Positions 49,285 to 58,226 of a DNA stretch of 64,000 nucleotides are shown in pieces. The stretch is from Methylobacterium goesingense (GTDB lineage Bacteria; Pseudomonadota; Alphaproteobacteria; Rhizobiales; Beijerinckiaceae). The first letter of the stretch is position 1; the number at the start of each line of letters is the position of its first letter. A model generated the notes under the pieces. That model searched no databases and was not told where the DNA came from. It was given only the letters and a program-made list of their open reading frames with translations. Location: positions 43,785 through 107,784 of the forward strand of contig NZ_BPQL01000019.1 of NCBI RefSeq assembly GCF_022179225.1, written 5' to 3'. Both the position numbers and the translations under genes were made by a program.

Positions 49285-49986
49285 ATGACCTCGCACAGCT
49301 ACGCCGCCCGCCGCTCGCAGCTCACCACCTATTTCGACCGCACCGCGGTCGAGGCCTGGGCCCGGCTGACCTCGGACGCGCCGGTCTCCAAGATCCGCGC
49401 CACCGTGCGGGCCGGGCGCGACGCCATGCGGGCCAACCTCCTGTCCTGGCTGCCCGCCGACCTCACGGGCAAACGCCTGCTCGATGCCGGCTGCGGGACC
49501 GGGGCGCTCAGCCTGGAGGCGGCGCGGCGCGGCGCGGAGGTCGTTGCCATCGACGTCTCGCCGACCCTCATCGGCCTCGCGCGGGAGCGCACAACCCTGT
49601 CCGGCCCGGGGCGCATCGACTTTCGGGTCGGCGACATGCTCGACCCGAGCCTCGGTCGCTTCGACCACGTGGTCGCGATGGATTCGCTGATCCACTACGC
49701 CACCCCCGACATCGTGCAGGCGCTCGCGGCTCTGGCGGCGCGGACCGATGGCGGAGTTCTGTTCACGGTGGCGCCCCGCACGCCGCTCCTGACCCTGATG
49801 CACATCGCCGGCCGCGCCTTTCCGCGCAGCGATCGGGCGCCCGCCATCGTCCCCGTCGGTGAGGCGGACCTGCGCCGCCGGGTGGCGGCCGAGCCGGCCC
49901 TGTCGGGCGTCCGCATCGGCCGCGCGCACCGGGTCAACAGCGGGTTCTACCTCTCGCAGGCCTTCGAACTCCGGCGGGCCTCATGA
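49285..49986 (+). CDS. bchM: Magnesium-protoporphyrin IX methyltransferase BchM
   Basis: The 233-residue SAM-dependent methyltransferase has motif I LLDAGCGTGALSLEAARRG (about 68-86), VVAIDVSPTLIGLA and VVAMDSLIHYATPD, with the BchM-type start QLTTYFDRTAVEAW. It methylates the ring-C propionate of Mg-protoporphyrin IX, giving the substrate of AcsF. The ATG at 49285 is chosen by homology; the same frame is open upstream as a shadow of bchL. The stop overlaps the lhaA start (ATGA). Confidence 0.95.
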   Translation: MTSHSYAARRSQLTTYFDRTAVEAWARLTSDAPVSKIRATVRAGRDAMRANLLSWLPADLTGKRLLDAGCGTGALSLEAARRGAEVVAIDVSPTLIGLARERTTLSGPGRIDFRVGDMLDPSLGRFDHVVAMDSLIHYATPDIVQALAALAARTDGGVLFTVAPRTPLLTLMHIAGRAFPRSDRAPAIVPVGEADLRRRVAAEPALSGVRIGRAHRVNSGFYLSQAFELRRAS

Positions 49987-51401
49987 CCCGCCTCGGCGCC
50001 TCCATGGCCCGCGCTCTCCAGCGCGTCGGCCCCGGCATGCTGCCCTTCGCCGACGCGGCGACGGTCGAGCTGCCCATGGGGCGCCTGCTGCGGCTCGCCC
50101 TGTTCCAGGTCACGGTCGGCATGGCGGCCGTGCTGCTCATCGGCACCCTGAACCGGGTGATGATCGTCGAACTGGCGGTCCCAGCCTGGATCGTCGCCGT
50201 GATGCTGTCCCTGCCGCTGATCTTCGCGCCGTTCCGGGCGCTCGTCGGCTTCCGCTCGGACACACACCGCTCGGTGCTGGGCTGGCGCCGGGTGCCCTAT
50301 ATCTGGTTCGGCACGCTGCTGCAGTTCGGCGGGCTCGCCATCATGCCCTTCGCCCTGCTGATCCTGTCGGGCGACACCACCGGCCCGGCCTGGCCCGGCC
50401 ACGTGGCGGCCGCGCTCGCCTTCGTGATGGTGGGTGCGGGCCTCCACACCACCCAGACCGTGGGCCTGGCGCTCGCCACCGACCTCGCACCCGCCCATGC
50501 CCGGCCCCGCGTCGTCGCGCTCCTCTGCGCCATGCTGCTCGTCGGCATGGTGATCAGCGCCGTCGTCTTCGGACTGCTGCTGGCCGACTTCTCGGCGCTG
50601 CGCCTGATCAAGGTGATCCAGGGCGCGGCCCTCGTCACCGTCGTGCTCAACGGCATCGCCCTGTGGAAGCAGGAGCCGCGTTCGCCCGGCCGCACGGCCC
50701 GCGACCTGCCCCGTCAGTCCTTCTCCGAATCCTGGGCGCTCTATGCCGGCAAGGGGCGGGCGCGCCGCCGCCTCGTCGCCACCGGGCTCGGCACCGCCGC
50801 CTTCTCGATGCAGGACATCCTGCTGGAGCCCTATGGCGGACAGATCCTGCACCTGTCGGTGGCCGCCACGACGGCGCTGACCGCGCTGCTGGCGGCTGGC
50901 GGCGGCATCGGCCTCCTCGTCGCGGCGCGCTGGCTCGACCGGGGTGGCGACGCCTTCCGGGTCGCGGCCTCCGGGGCGGTCGTGGGCATCGCGGCCTTCT
51001 CGGCGGTGGTCTTCGCCGCGCCGCTGGATTCCGCCCGGCTGTTCGCGGTCGGCGTCGCCCTGATCGGCCTCGGCGGCGGCCTGTTCGCCCACGGCACGCT
51101 GACGGCCTCCATGGCCAAGGCCGGGCCGGAGGATACGGGCCTCGCCCTCGGGGCCTGGGGCGCCGTACAGGCGAGCGCGGCCGGCCTTGCCATCGCGGCG
51201 AGCGGCATCCTGCGGGATCTCGGCGCGCATCTCGCCGAATCCGGACATCTCGGCGAGGCTCTGAACCTGCCCTCCACCGGATACCTCATCGTCTACCACA
51301 TCGAGATCGCGCTGCTGTTCGCGACGCTGCTGGCCATCGGCCCGCTCGTCCGCGCCGAGAGCCGCACGCATCTGCCTCGATCCCTGCCCCGCTCAGCCTG
51401 A
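49983..51401 (+). CDS. lhaA: Light-harvesting complex assembly protein LhaA (PucC family)
   Basis: The 472-residue MFS-like protein has about 12 membrane segments and PucC-family sequence: LPMGRLLRLALFQVTVGMAAV, GTLNRVMIVELAVPAWIVAV, GFRSDTHRSVLGWRRVPYIW and LALGAWGAVQASAAGLAIA. LhaA assists LH1 assembly in Rhodobacter and is always found between bchM and puhA, as here. It is the second PucC paralogue in the window (the other lies at 36317). The start overlaps bchM; puhA starts 12 bp after its stop. Confidence 0.94.
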   Translation: MTRLGASMARALQRVGPGMLPFADAATVELPMGRLLRLALFQVTVGMAAVLLIGTLNRVMIVELAVPAWIVAVMLSLPLIFAPFRALVGFRSDTHRSVLGWRRVPYIWFGTLLQFGGLAIMPFALLILSGDTTGPAWPGHVAAALAFVMVGAGLHTTQTVGLALATDLAPAHARPRVVALLCAMLLVGMVISAVVFGLLLADFSALRLIKVIQGAALVTVVLNGIALWKQEPRSPGRTARDLPRQSFSESWALYAGKGRARRRLVATGLGTAAFSMQDILLEPYGGQILHLSVAATTALTALLAAGGGIGLLVAARWLDRGGDAFRVAASGAVVGIAAFSAVVFAAPLDSARLFAVGVALIGLGGGLFAHGTLTASMAKAGPEDTGLALGAWGAVQASAAGLAIAASGILRDLGAHLAESGHLGEALNLPSTGYLIVYHIEIALLFATLLAIGPLVRAESRTHLPRSLPRSA

Positions 51402-51413
51402 AGGAGACCGGCC

Positions 51414-52190
51414 ATGCCGAGAGGTGAAATCACGGGCTACGTCGACGTCGCACAGGTCGTCCTCTACGCGTTCTGGCTCTTCTTCGCCGGCCTAATCTTC
51501 TACCTGCGCCGCGAGGACCGCCGCGAGGGCTACCCGCTCGAATCCGAGGCCGCCCGCGGTCGGGCGATGCCGCCGGATCCGTTCCTGATCCCGTCGCCCA
51601 AGGAGTTCCTGCTCTCCAACGGCCACGTGAAGCACGCCCCCCAGCGCGGCGAGCGGACCCCCTGGAACTACCGCGGCCACAAGCACGAGGTCTGGCCGGG
51701 CGCCCCCCTCGAGCCCGACACGGACGGCCTGCACGACGCCATCGGCCCTGGCTCCTACGCCGACCGCGAGGACAGCCACGACGAGACCTGGGACCGCGAG
51801 AAGCGCATCGTGCCCCTGCGGGTCGCCGACCACTTCGTGGTTCACGAGCTCGGCCCGAACCCCATCGGCATGTCGGTCTTCGGCGCCGACCGGCAGGTGG
51901 CCGGCACGGTGAGCGACCTCTGGGTCGACCGGGGTGAATCCATGGTCCGCTACTACGAGGTCGAACTCGGGGCGGGCGGGCGCCGGGTGCTGATGCCCGC
52001 CACCTTCTGCCGGACCGGCCGCTTCTCCCAGCGGGTCACCTGCGAAGCTCTGCTGGCCCACCAGTTCGCCGACGTGCCTACCACCAAGGACCCGGATTCG
52101 GTCACCCTGAACGAGGAGGAGCGGATCATGGCCTTCTTCGGCGGCGGCACCCTCTACGCGACCCCGACCCGCCAGGAGGCCATCCTGTGA
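51414..52190 (+). CDS. puhA: Photosynthetic reaction centre H subunit PuhA
   Basis: The 258-residue protein has the H-subunit arrangement: a short N-terminal periplasmic part, one membrane helix (VVLYAFWLFFAGLIFYLRRED, about 11-31), then a cytoplasmic PRC-barrel domain. That domain includes PSPKEFLLSNG-like sequence, IGMSVFGADRQVAGTVSDLWVDRGE and a C-terminus near GGGTLYATPTRQEAIL. It caps the L/M core and guides proton uptake to QB. A type-II (purple bacterial) reaction centre is thus implied, though pufL and pufM are not in the window. It overlaps puhB by 4 bp. Confidence 0.97.
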   Translation: MPRGEITGYVDVAQVVLYAFWLFFAGLIFYLRREDRREGYPLESEAARGRAMPPDPFLIPSPKEFLLSNGHVKHAPQRGERTPWNYRGHKHEVWPGAPLEPDTDGLHDAIGPGSYADREDSHDETWDREKRIVPLRVADHFVVHELGPNPIGMSVFGADRQVAGTVSDLWVDRGESMVRYYEVELGAGGRRVLMPATFCRTGRFSQRVTCEALLAHQFADVPTTKDPDSVTLNEEERIMAFFGGGTLYATPTRQEAIL

Positions 52191-52888
52191 GCCGTCTCGC
52201 CAAACCCTCCCGCGCCAAACGCTCCGGGCCCCACCTGCCCGCCAACGCCTTCGATGCCCCCCCCGGCCTGCCGGCGCCGCTGCCGGCTGGCGAGCACATC
52301 CTCTGGCAGGGCCGCCCCTGCGGTTTCGGCATCGCCTTCCGGGCGCTGCACCTGACCCTCGTGGGTGTCTGGTTCGTCGGCCTCGCCCTCTGGGCGGCGC
52401 TGCCGGCGGCCCTCTCCGGCCAAGCCCTGGAGGCCGTCTGGCTCGCCCTGCCCACCCTGGCGATCGGCACCGGCGCGCTGCTGCTCCTGGGCCTCCTCGG
52501 CTGGCTCTCGGCCCGCACCACCACCTACACCATCACCAACCGCCGCGTGGTGATGCGGGTCGGCATCGCCCTGCCGATGACCCTGAACCTGCCCTTCGCG
52601 CTGGTGGAATCGGCCGGGTGCCGCCTCTACCGCGACGGCAGCGCCGACCTTCCGCTGCGCCTTCGCCCGGGCAATCGCATCGCCTATCTCCATCTCTGGC
52701 CCCATGCCCGGCCCTGGCACGTCAACCGGCCCGAGCCGATGCTGCGCACGGTCGCCGAGGGCGACGAGGTGGCCAGAATCCTGGCCCGCGCGCTCGCGGC
52801 TCACCGGGCGGTGCCGGAGGAGGTGGCCGGCCCCGTCGTGCTGCGGCCGCGCGTGGCAGCTGGCCCCCGCCTCGCGACGGCGAGCTGA
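52187..52888 (+). CDS. puhB: Photosynthetic complex assembly protein PuhB
   Basis: The 233-residue protein has two adjacent membrane helices (about 45-65 and 80-105) followed by a PH-like domain (TTTYTITNRRVVMRVGIALPMTLNLPFALVESA), the arrangement of PuhB. PuhB is required for efficient reaction-centre and RC-LH1 assembly in Rhodobacter capsulatus. The start GTG overlaps the puhA stop, and puhC starts 4 bp after its stop. Family assignment rests on the PH-like segment and the strictly conserved gene order. Confidence 0.93.
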   Translation: MSRLAKPSRAKRSGPHLPANAFDAPPGLPAPLPAGEHILWQGRPCGFGIAFRALHLTLVGVWFVGLALWAALPAALSGQALEAVWLALPTLAIGTGALLLLGLLGWLSARTTTYTITNRRVVMRVGIALPMTLNLPFALVESAGCRLYRDGSADLPLRLRPGNRIAYLHLWPHARPWHVNRPEPMLRTVAEGDEVARILARALAAHRAVPEEVAGPVVLRPRVAAGPRLATAS

Positions 52889-52892
52889 TCCG

Positions 52893-53492
52893 ATGAACCC
52901 GCATCCCCTCGCACGCACCGCCGGCCGCACCTCGCGGGGCCTCGTCGTCGGAGTCGGCGTCCTCGTCGGCTTCGTGGTCCTCGCCGTCACGGTCGGCCGC
53001 GTCGAGAGCGTCGGCCTGACGCAAATGAAGCCGGCGCGCCCGGTCCAGAGCCTCGCCCTGCGGGTGGACGACGCGGCGGACGGCGCGCTCACGCTGCGGG
53101 ATGCGGAGCGGGGCGCCCTCGTCGCCACGGTCCGGCCGGGGGAGGACAATTTCATTCGCGCCACTCTACGCGGCTTCGCGCAGGGGCGCCTGCGCGCCGG
53201 CCTCTCCCGTGAGGTGCCGTTCCGGTTGACGCGCTTCGACGACGGCTCCTTGCGGCTCGACGATTCCCTCACTGGCCGCAGCGTCGATTTCGGAGCCTTC
53301 GGCCCCTCGAACTACGCCGCCTTCGCTCGCTTGATGCCCGCCGAATCCATGTCCACCGAACCCATGCCCGCCCAGGATGTGTGCCGGACCGCCTTGCCAG
53401 CGGGCGGTATTCCGGGGTCTTGTGGCACAGCGCCCACGAACGCCGAACCGGTAAGGAATTCGGCGAAGGGCGCGATGGGAGCCGCACCATGA
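52893..53492 (+). CDS. puhC: Photosynthetic complex assembly protein PuhC
   Basis: The 199-residue protein has one N-terminal membrane anchor (GLVVGVGVLVGFVVLAVTVG) and a periplasmic domain with LALRVDDAADGALTLRDAERGALVATV, typical of PuhC. The last ~45 residues, after FARLMPAES, are low in conservation and contain repeated Met-Pro-Ala phrases. PuhC supports RC-LH1 organisation. Its stop overlaps the start of the next small gene (ATGA). The assignment comes from topology and position between puhB and acsF. Confidence 0.88.
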   Translation: MNPHPLARTAGRTSRGLVVGVGVLVGFVVLAVTVGRVESVGLTQMKPARPVQSLALRVDDAADGALTLRDAERGALVATVRPGEDNFIRATLRGFAQGRLRAGLSREVPFRLTRFDDGSLRLDDSLTGRSVDFGAFGPSNYAAFARLMPAESMSTEPMPAQDVCRTALPAGGIPGSCGTAPTNAEPVRNSAKGAMGAAP

Positions 53493-53791
53493 TGGCCTGG
53501 CTGAACGGACGCCGCACCGTCGACGTCCCCTGTACCGTCGAGATCGAGCAGACCTCGGAAAGTCTGCACGCCCACGTGGTCCTCGACGCCAATTTCGAGA
53601 TCGAGCCCGGCGACGCCGTGCAGGTGCACGACGCCCCCACCTCAGTACCCTACGGTGAGCGCCTCGTCGTCCAGCGTACCGCGACCGTGACCCGTGCGGG
53701 CCGCCTGGAACGGCTCTGGACGAAGCTCGCCGGCCATCTCGAACTCACCGAACTCTACGAAGTCAGCTTTTCCGAGAGGAGGCGCCTGTGA
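53489..53791 (+). CDS. Small conserved photosynthesis-cluster protein between puhC and acsF (100 aa)
   Basis: The soluble 100-residue protein runs from [20 protein letters not shown] through [22 protein letters not shown] to the end [16 protein letters not shown]. An unnamed ~100-residue gene is commonly seen at this spot in acsF-containing purple bacterial clusters, so it is probably that protein. It starts inside puhC (ATGA) and overlaps acsF by 4 bp, indicating tight coupling with the cyclase. Function unknown; a cyclase cofactor or stability role is speculation. No signal peptide or membrane segment is seen. Confidence 0.85.
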   Translation: MMAWLNGRRTVDVPCTVEIEQTSESLHAHVVLDANFEIEPGDAVQVHDAPTSVPYGERLVVQRTATVTRAGRLERLWTKLAGHLELTELYEVSFSERRRL

Positions 53792-54864
53792 CCGCAGCGA
53801 TCCAGCAGCCCATCCCGAAGCTTCCCATGAACGAGGCGACCAAGGCCGCGCAGGAGACCACATTCCTCTCCCCCCGCTTCTACACCACGAATTTCGAGGA
53901 ACTCGACCGCACCGACGTTGAGCCCGTTCGGGCCGAGTGGAACAAGCTCATCGCCGAGCTGCGCGCCGATCCCAACAAGCGTCACTTCACCCGCAACGAG
54001 GAATTCGACCTCGACATGTCCGGGCTCGACCCGGCCCTGCGCAAGGAGTTCATGGACTTCCTTGTCTCGTCGATCACCGCCGAGTTCTCGGGGTGCGTGC
54101 TCTATGCCGAGATGCGCAAGCGCGCCAAGAACCCCGACATCCGCGAGCTGTTCGGCTTTATGAGCCGCGACGAGGCGCGACACGCCGGCTTCATCAACGA
54201 CGTGCTGAAGGATTTCGGCATCGGCGTGGACCTCGGCTTCCTGACGAAGTCGAAGAAGTACACCTTCTTCCGGCCGAAGTTCATCTTCTACGCGACCTAT
54301 CTTTCGGAGAAGATCGGCTACGCCCGCTACATCACCATCTTCCGCGAGCTGGAGCGCAACCCGGATCGCCGCTTCCACCCGATCTTCAAGTGGTTCGAGA
54401 AGTGGTGCAACGATGAGTTCCGCCACGGCGAGGCCTTCGCGCTCCTCATGCGCGCCAACCCGAAGCTGACCTCGGGCGTCAACCGGTACTGGATCAAGTT
54501 CTTCCTGCTCGCGGTCTTTGCGACGATGTATGTCCGCGACCATTGCCGCCCGGCCTTCCACGAGGCCCTCGGCGTCGATCCGACCGACTACGATTTCCAG
54601 GTCTTCCGGATCACCTCGGAGATCTCGAAGCAGACTTTCCCCCTGACCCTCGATCTCGACAATCCGCGCTTCAAGCAGGCGCTGGACCGCCTGCTGGTCT
54701 GCTCGGAGAAGATCGCCGACGCCAAGGCACAGGGCGGGATGATCGGCAAGCTCAAGCACGGGTTCTGGATCGCCGCCTCGGCGGTGAACTTCGCCCGGCT
54801 CTACGCCCTGCCGACCCTCGACAACCCGATGCCGGCGCAGATCCGCCTCGAGCCGGTCTGGTAG
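53788..54864 (+). CDS. acsF: Aerobic Mg-protoporphyrin IX monomethyl ester cyclase AcsF
   Basis: The 358-residue di-iron oxygenase has carboxylate/histidine motifs [30 protein letters not shown] and [15 protein letters not shown]. The start is a GTG at 53788. AcsF uses O2 to close the isocyclic ring E, making divinyl protochlorophyllide. The oxygen-independent BchE alternative is not in this window. Presence of acsF in the puh region is characteristic of aerobic and facultative purple Alphaproteobacteria. Confidence 0.97.
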   Translation: MTAAIQQPIPKLPMNEATKAAQETTFLSPRFYTTNFEELDRTDVEPVRAEWNKLIAELRADPNKRHFTRNEEFDLDMSGLDPALRKEFMDFLVSSITAEFSGCVLYAEMRKRAKNPDIRELFGFMSRDEARHAGFINDVLKDFGIGVDLGFLTKSKKYTFFRPKFIFYATYLSEKIGYARYITIFRELERNPDRRFHPIFKWFEKWCNDEFRHGEAFALLMRANPKLTSGVNRYWIKFFLLAVFATMYVRDHCRPAFHEALGVDPTDYDFQVFRITSEISKQTFPLTLDLDNPRFKQALDRLLVCSEKIADAKAQGGMIGKLKHGFWIAASAVNFARLYALPTLDNPMPAQIRLEPVW

Positions 54865-54865
54865 G

Positions 54866-55681
54866 ATGGCGGCCTACGCGCTTCCCGCCCTTTATGCGGT
54901 TCTGGTCTGGTGGTTCTCCACCGGCCTGATCCTGCTCCTCGACCATCGGCCGCGCGCCACACACGGTGTGAGCATGGCGGCGGGCACGGGCGTCCTCGCC
55001 CTGGCCCTCTGGGCTATCGGCGCCTCGGCCGGGGATGCGAGCGCGGGAAGCGCCTACGTCGCCTTCACGGCGGCCTTGGTGGTCTGGGGCTGGCAGGAGA
55101 TGAGCTACTACATGGGCTTCGTCTCCGGCCCGCGCACCCGGGCCTGCCCGCCCGGGGCCAAGGGCTTCGCGCGCTTCCGGGCGGCGGCGGCCACCAGCCT
55201 CTGGCACGAGGCGGCCATCGTCGCGGGCGGCCTCGCGATCCTGGCCCTGACCTGGGGCCAGCCGAACCTCTTCGCCCTGTGGACCTACCTCGTCCTGTGG
55301 GGAATGAACCTCTCGGCCCGTCTCAACCTGTTCCTCGGGGTGCGCAACCTCAACGCCGAGTTCCTGCCCGAGCATCTCGCCTATCTCGGCAGCTATCTGC
55401 GCGTGCGCGCCATGAACCCGCTGTTCCCGGTCTCGGTGACGGCGGCCGGCCTCGCCACCGCCGCGCTGGTGCTGGCTGCACTCGCCGAGGGCATCACGGC
55501 TCACGAGGTCGCGGGCCTCAGCATTCTCGCCACCCTGATGGCGCTGGCAACCCTGGAGCACGGCTTCCTGATGCTGCCGCTGCCCTCGGCCGCGCTCTGG
55601 CAATGGAGCCTGCCGAAGATCTCCGATCGCGGCGCGGTGCCATCGCGGGTCGCGGCGCAAAGCGACGCCGAGGGCCGCTGA
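54866..55681 (+). CDS. puhE: Photosynthetic complex assembly protein PuhE
   Basis: The 271-residue protein has about seven membrane helices and the DUF3623-type sequence: LPALYAVLVWWFSTGLILLLD, WGWQEMSYYMGFVSGPRTRACP, LWHEAAIVAGGLAILALTWGQPNLFA and LNLFLGVRNLNAEFLPEHL. PuhE influences reaction centre and bacteriochlorophyll levels in Rhodobacter. It starts 1 bp after the acsF stop, and its stop lies 105 bp before the probable hemA start. Assignment is by family features and position. Confidence 0.92.
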   Translation: MAAYALPALYAVLVWWFSTGLILLLDHRPRATHGVSMAAGTGVLALALWAIGASAGDASAGSAYVAFTAALVVWGWQEMSYYMGFVSGPRTRACPPGAKGFARFRAAAATSLWHEAAIVAGGLAILALTWGQPNLFALWTYLVLWGMNLSARLNLFLGVRNLNAEFLPEHLAYLGSYLRVRAMNPLFPVSVTAAGLATAALVLAALAEGITAHEVAGLSILATLMALATLEHGFLMLPLPSAALWQWSLPKISDRGAVPSRVAAQSDAEGR

Positions 55682-55786
55682 ATGACCGCTCCGCCTCCGC
55701 GGATCGGCTCGAACCACGCCGCCGGCGCGGCAAACTACGCGAGCGGGCTCGAAAAGTCCGCCGTTCAACGAGGGAAGGGGACGGGC

Positions 55787-57004
55787 ATGAACTACGAAGA
55801 GATCTTCGGCTCTGCTTTGGCCGGCCTGCATCGCGAGGGACGCTACCGCGTCTTCACCGACCTCGAGCGGCAGGCGGGCCGCTTCCCGCACGCCACCCAC
55901 CACACGCCGGCCGGCACGCGGCCCGTCACGGTCTGGTGTTCCAACGATTATCTCGGCATGGGCCAGCATCCGAGCGTACTCGCCACCATGCACGAGGCCC
56001 TGGACCGCTGCGGCGCCGGGGCCGGGGGCACCCGCAACATCTCGGGCACCAATCACTACCACGTGCTCCTGGAGCGCGAGCTCGCCGACCTCCATGCCAA
56101 GGAGGCCGCGCTGCTCTTCACCTCCGGCTACGTCTCGAATTGGGCAGCGCTCGGCACCCTCGGGTCGCAGATGCCCGGCTGCGCGATCTTCTCGGACGCG
56201 GGCAACCACGCCTCGATGATCGAGGGTATCAAGGCTGCCCGCGCCGAGCGCCACATCTTCCGCCACAACGACCCCGAAGACCTCGACCGCAAGCTGCGCC
56301 TCGTCGATCCCGCCCGTCCGAAGATCGTGGCCTTCGAATCGGTCTACTCGATGGACGGCGACATCGCCCCGATCGCCGAGATCTGCGACGTCGCCGAGGC
56401 GCACGGCGCGCTCACCTACCTCGACGAGGTCCACGCCGTCGGCCTTTACGGCGCGCGCGGCGGCGGCATCTCGGAGCGCGATGGCCTTGCCCATCGCCTC
56501 GACGTCATCGAGGGCACTCTCGGCAAGGCCTTCGGGGTCCACGGCGGCTACATCACCGGTTCGGCCAAGCTCTGCGACTTCGTACGCAGCTTCGCCTCGG
56601 GCTTCATCTTCACGACTTCGCTGCCACCCGCCGTGGCGGCGGGCGCCGCCGCCAGCATCCGCCACCTCAAGGCCAGCGGCGCCGAGCGCGCCCGGCATCA
56701 GGAGCAGGTGGCCTCGGTGCGGGCCCGCCTCGATGCCGCCGGCATCCCCTACCTGTCCAACGAGAGCCACATCGTGCCGGTGATGGTCTACGACCCGGTG
56801 CTGTGCAAGGCGATCAGCGACACCCTGCTCGACGAGTTCGGCATCTACGTCCAGCCGATCAACTACCCCACCGTGCCCCGCGGGACCGAGCGCCTGCGCA
56901 TCACGCCCTCGCCGCTGCACTCGGACGACGACATCGCCCACCTCGTCGACGCGCTCAGCCTCATCTGGGGCCGGATGGGCGTGCAGCGCGCCGCCGCCGA
57001 GTAA
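55787..57004 (+). CDS. hemA: 5-aminolevulinate synthase HemA (photosynthesis-cluster copy)
   Basis: Beginning at [20 protein letters not shown] (ATG 55787, with AGGGAAGGGG upstream), the 405-residue protein has the ALAS core: [39 protein letters not shown], and [15 protein letters not shown] with the PLP lysine. It condenses glycine and succinyl-CoA to 5-aminolevulinate (C4 pathway). The frame is open back to 55682, immediately after puhE, but those residues are not ALAS-like. Alphaproteobacteria often carry a second ALAS gene elsewhere for heme; this one is placed for pigment synthesis. Confidence 0.95.
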   Translation: MNYEEIFGSALAGLHREGRYRVFTDLERQAGRFPHATHHTPAGTRPVTVWCSNDYLGMGQHPSVLATMHEALDRCGAGAGGTRNISGTNHYHVLLERELADLHAKEAALLFTSGYVSNWAALGTLGSQMPGCAIFSDAGNHASMIEGIKAARAERHIFRHNDPEDLDRKLRLVDPARPKIVAFESVYSMDGDIAPIAEICDVAEAHGALTYLDEVHAVGLYGARGGGISERDGLAHRLDVIEGTLGKAFGVHGGYITGSAKLCDFVRSFASGFIFTTSLPPAVAAGAAASIRHLKASGAERARHQEQVASVRARLDAAGIPYLSNESHIVPVMVYDPVLCKAISDTLLDEFGIYVQPINYPTVPRGTERLRITPSPLHSDDDIAHLVDALSLIWGRMGVQRAAAE

Positions 57005-57059
57005 CGCCGGCGGCCGGGCGGCGCCGTCCGTGCCGAACCGACTTGTCCGAGGAGGCCCC

Positions 57060-58226
57060 ATGCCGATCAACGGATCGATCCGACCGATGGCCTCACCGCC
57101 CCCGGAAGCGCGCCCGGGCGCGCGCAAGCCGCGCCGTCCCGCGGGCAGGAGCATCGAGATCGCGGGGCCGCTGGCGCACGACGCGCAGGCCCCGCGCGCC
57201 GACGACGGCCCGCCGACCTTCCCGTTCTCCGCGATCGTCGGCCAGGACGAGATGCGCCGCGCGCTTCTCATCGCGGCCGTCGATCCGTCCGTCGGCGGCG
57301 TGCTGGTGTTCGGCGATCGCGGCACCGGCAAGTCCACCGCCATCCGGGGCCTCGCCGCGCTCCTGCCGCCGATGGCGGCGGTGGCGGGCTGTCCGTATGC
57401 CTGCGATCCGGCGGAGCCGCCGGGGCGCTGCCCGCACTGCGCCGGTGCATCCGGCGCGCGTAAGGCCCATGCGATCCCGGTGCCGGTGGTGGACCTGCCG
57501 CTGGGCGCCACGGAGGACCGCGTGGTTGGCGCCCTCGACCTCGAACGGGCCCTGACCCGGGGCGAGAAGGCCTTCGAGCCGGGCCTGCTGGCGCGGGCCA
57601 ATCGCGGCTTCCTCTACATCGACGAGGTCAACCTTCTCGACGACCACCTCGTCGACCTGCTCCTCGACGTGGCGGCCTCCGGCGTCAACACCGTGGAGCG
57701 GGAGGGCCTGAGCGTGCGCCACCCGGCGCGCTTCGTGCTCGTGGGCAGCGGCAACCCGGAGGAGGGCGAATTGCGGCCCCAACTCCTCGACCGCTTCGGC
57801 CTCGCCGTCGAGGTGACGACCCCCACCGATCTGCCGACCCGCATCGACGTGGTCCGCCGGCGCGACGCCTACGAGCGCGACCCGGCCGGGTTCTGCGCCG
57901 CCTATGCGGAGGCCGACCGCGCCATCCGCCGGACGCTCACGGCCGCCCGTGCGCGTCTGCCCGCCCTGAGCGTTCCCGACGCCACCCTGGAGGCCGCGGC
58001 CAGACTCTGTCTGGCGCTGGGCACCGACGGACTGCGCGGGGAACTCACACTGATGCGTACAGCCCGGGCGCTCGCCGCCTACGAGGGCGCCGAGACGGTG
58101 GACCTCGACCACCTCGCCCGCATCGCGCCCTCGGCCCTACGCCACCGCCTGCGCCGCAACCCCCTCGACGAATCCGGCTCCACCGCGCGGGTCGCCCGTG
58201 CGGTCGAGGACCTCCTGGCGCGATGA
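57060..58226 (+). CDS. bchI: Magnesium chelatase ATPase subunit BchI
   Basis: The 388-residue AAA+ protein has Walker [16 protein letters not shown], Walker [16 protein letters not shown], sensor [19 protein letters not shown], and a four-cysteine insert ([17 protein letters not shown]) after the first strand region. An unusually long N-terminal extension of about 60 Pro/Ala/Arg-rich residues precedes the fold. The ATG at 57060 has GAGGAGG upstream and is preferred to earlier codons. With BchD it forms the ATP-driven motor of Mg chelatase. It overlaps bchD by 4 bp. Confidence 0.95.
   Translation: MPINGSIRPMASPPPEARPGARKPRRPAGRSIEIAGPLAHDAQAPRADDGPPTFPFSAIVGQDEMRRALLIAAVDPSVGGVLVFGDRGTGKSTAIRGLAALLPPMAAVAGCPYACDPAEPPGRCPHCAGASGARKAHAIPVPVVDLPLGATEDRVVGALDLERALTRGEKAFEPGLLARANRGFLYIDEVNLLDDHLVDLLLDVAASGVNTVEREGLSVRHPARFVLVGSGNPEEGELRPQLLDRFGLAVEVTTPTDLPTRIDVVRRRDAYERDPAGFCAAYAEADRAIRRTLTAARARLPALSVPDATLEAAARLCLALGTDGLRGELTLMRTARALAAYEGAETVDLDHLARIAPSALRHRLRRNPLDESGSTARVARAVEDLLAR

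Noticed and set aside
54752..57601. 949-codon open frame on the minus strand
   Set aside because: It is antisense to puhE, hemA and bchI, has biased Arg/Gly/Pro composition and no recognisable domain; long shadow frames are expected at this GC content.
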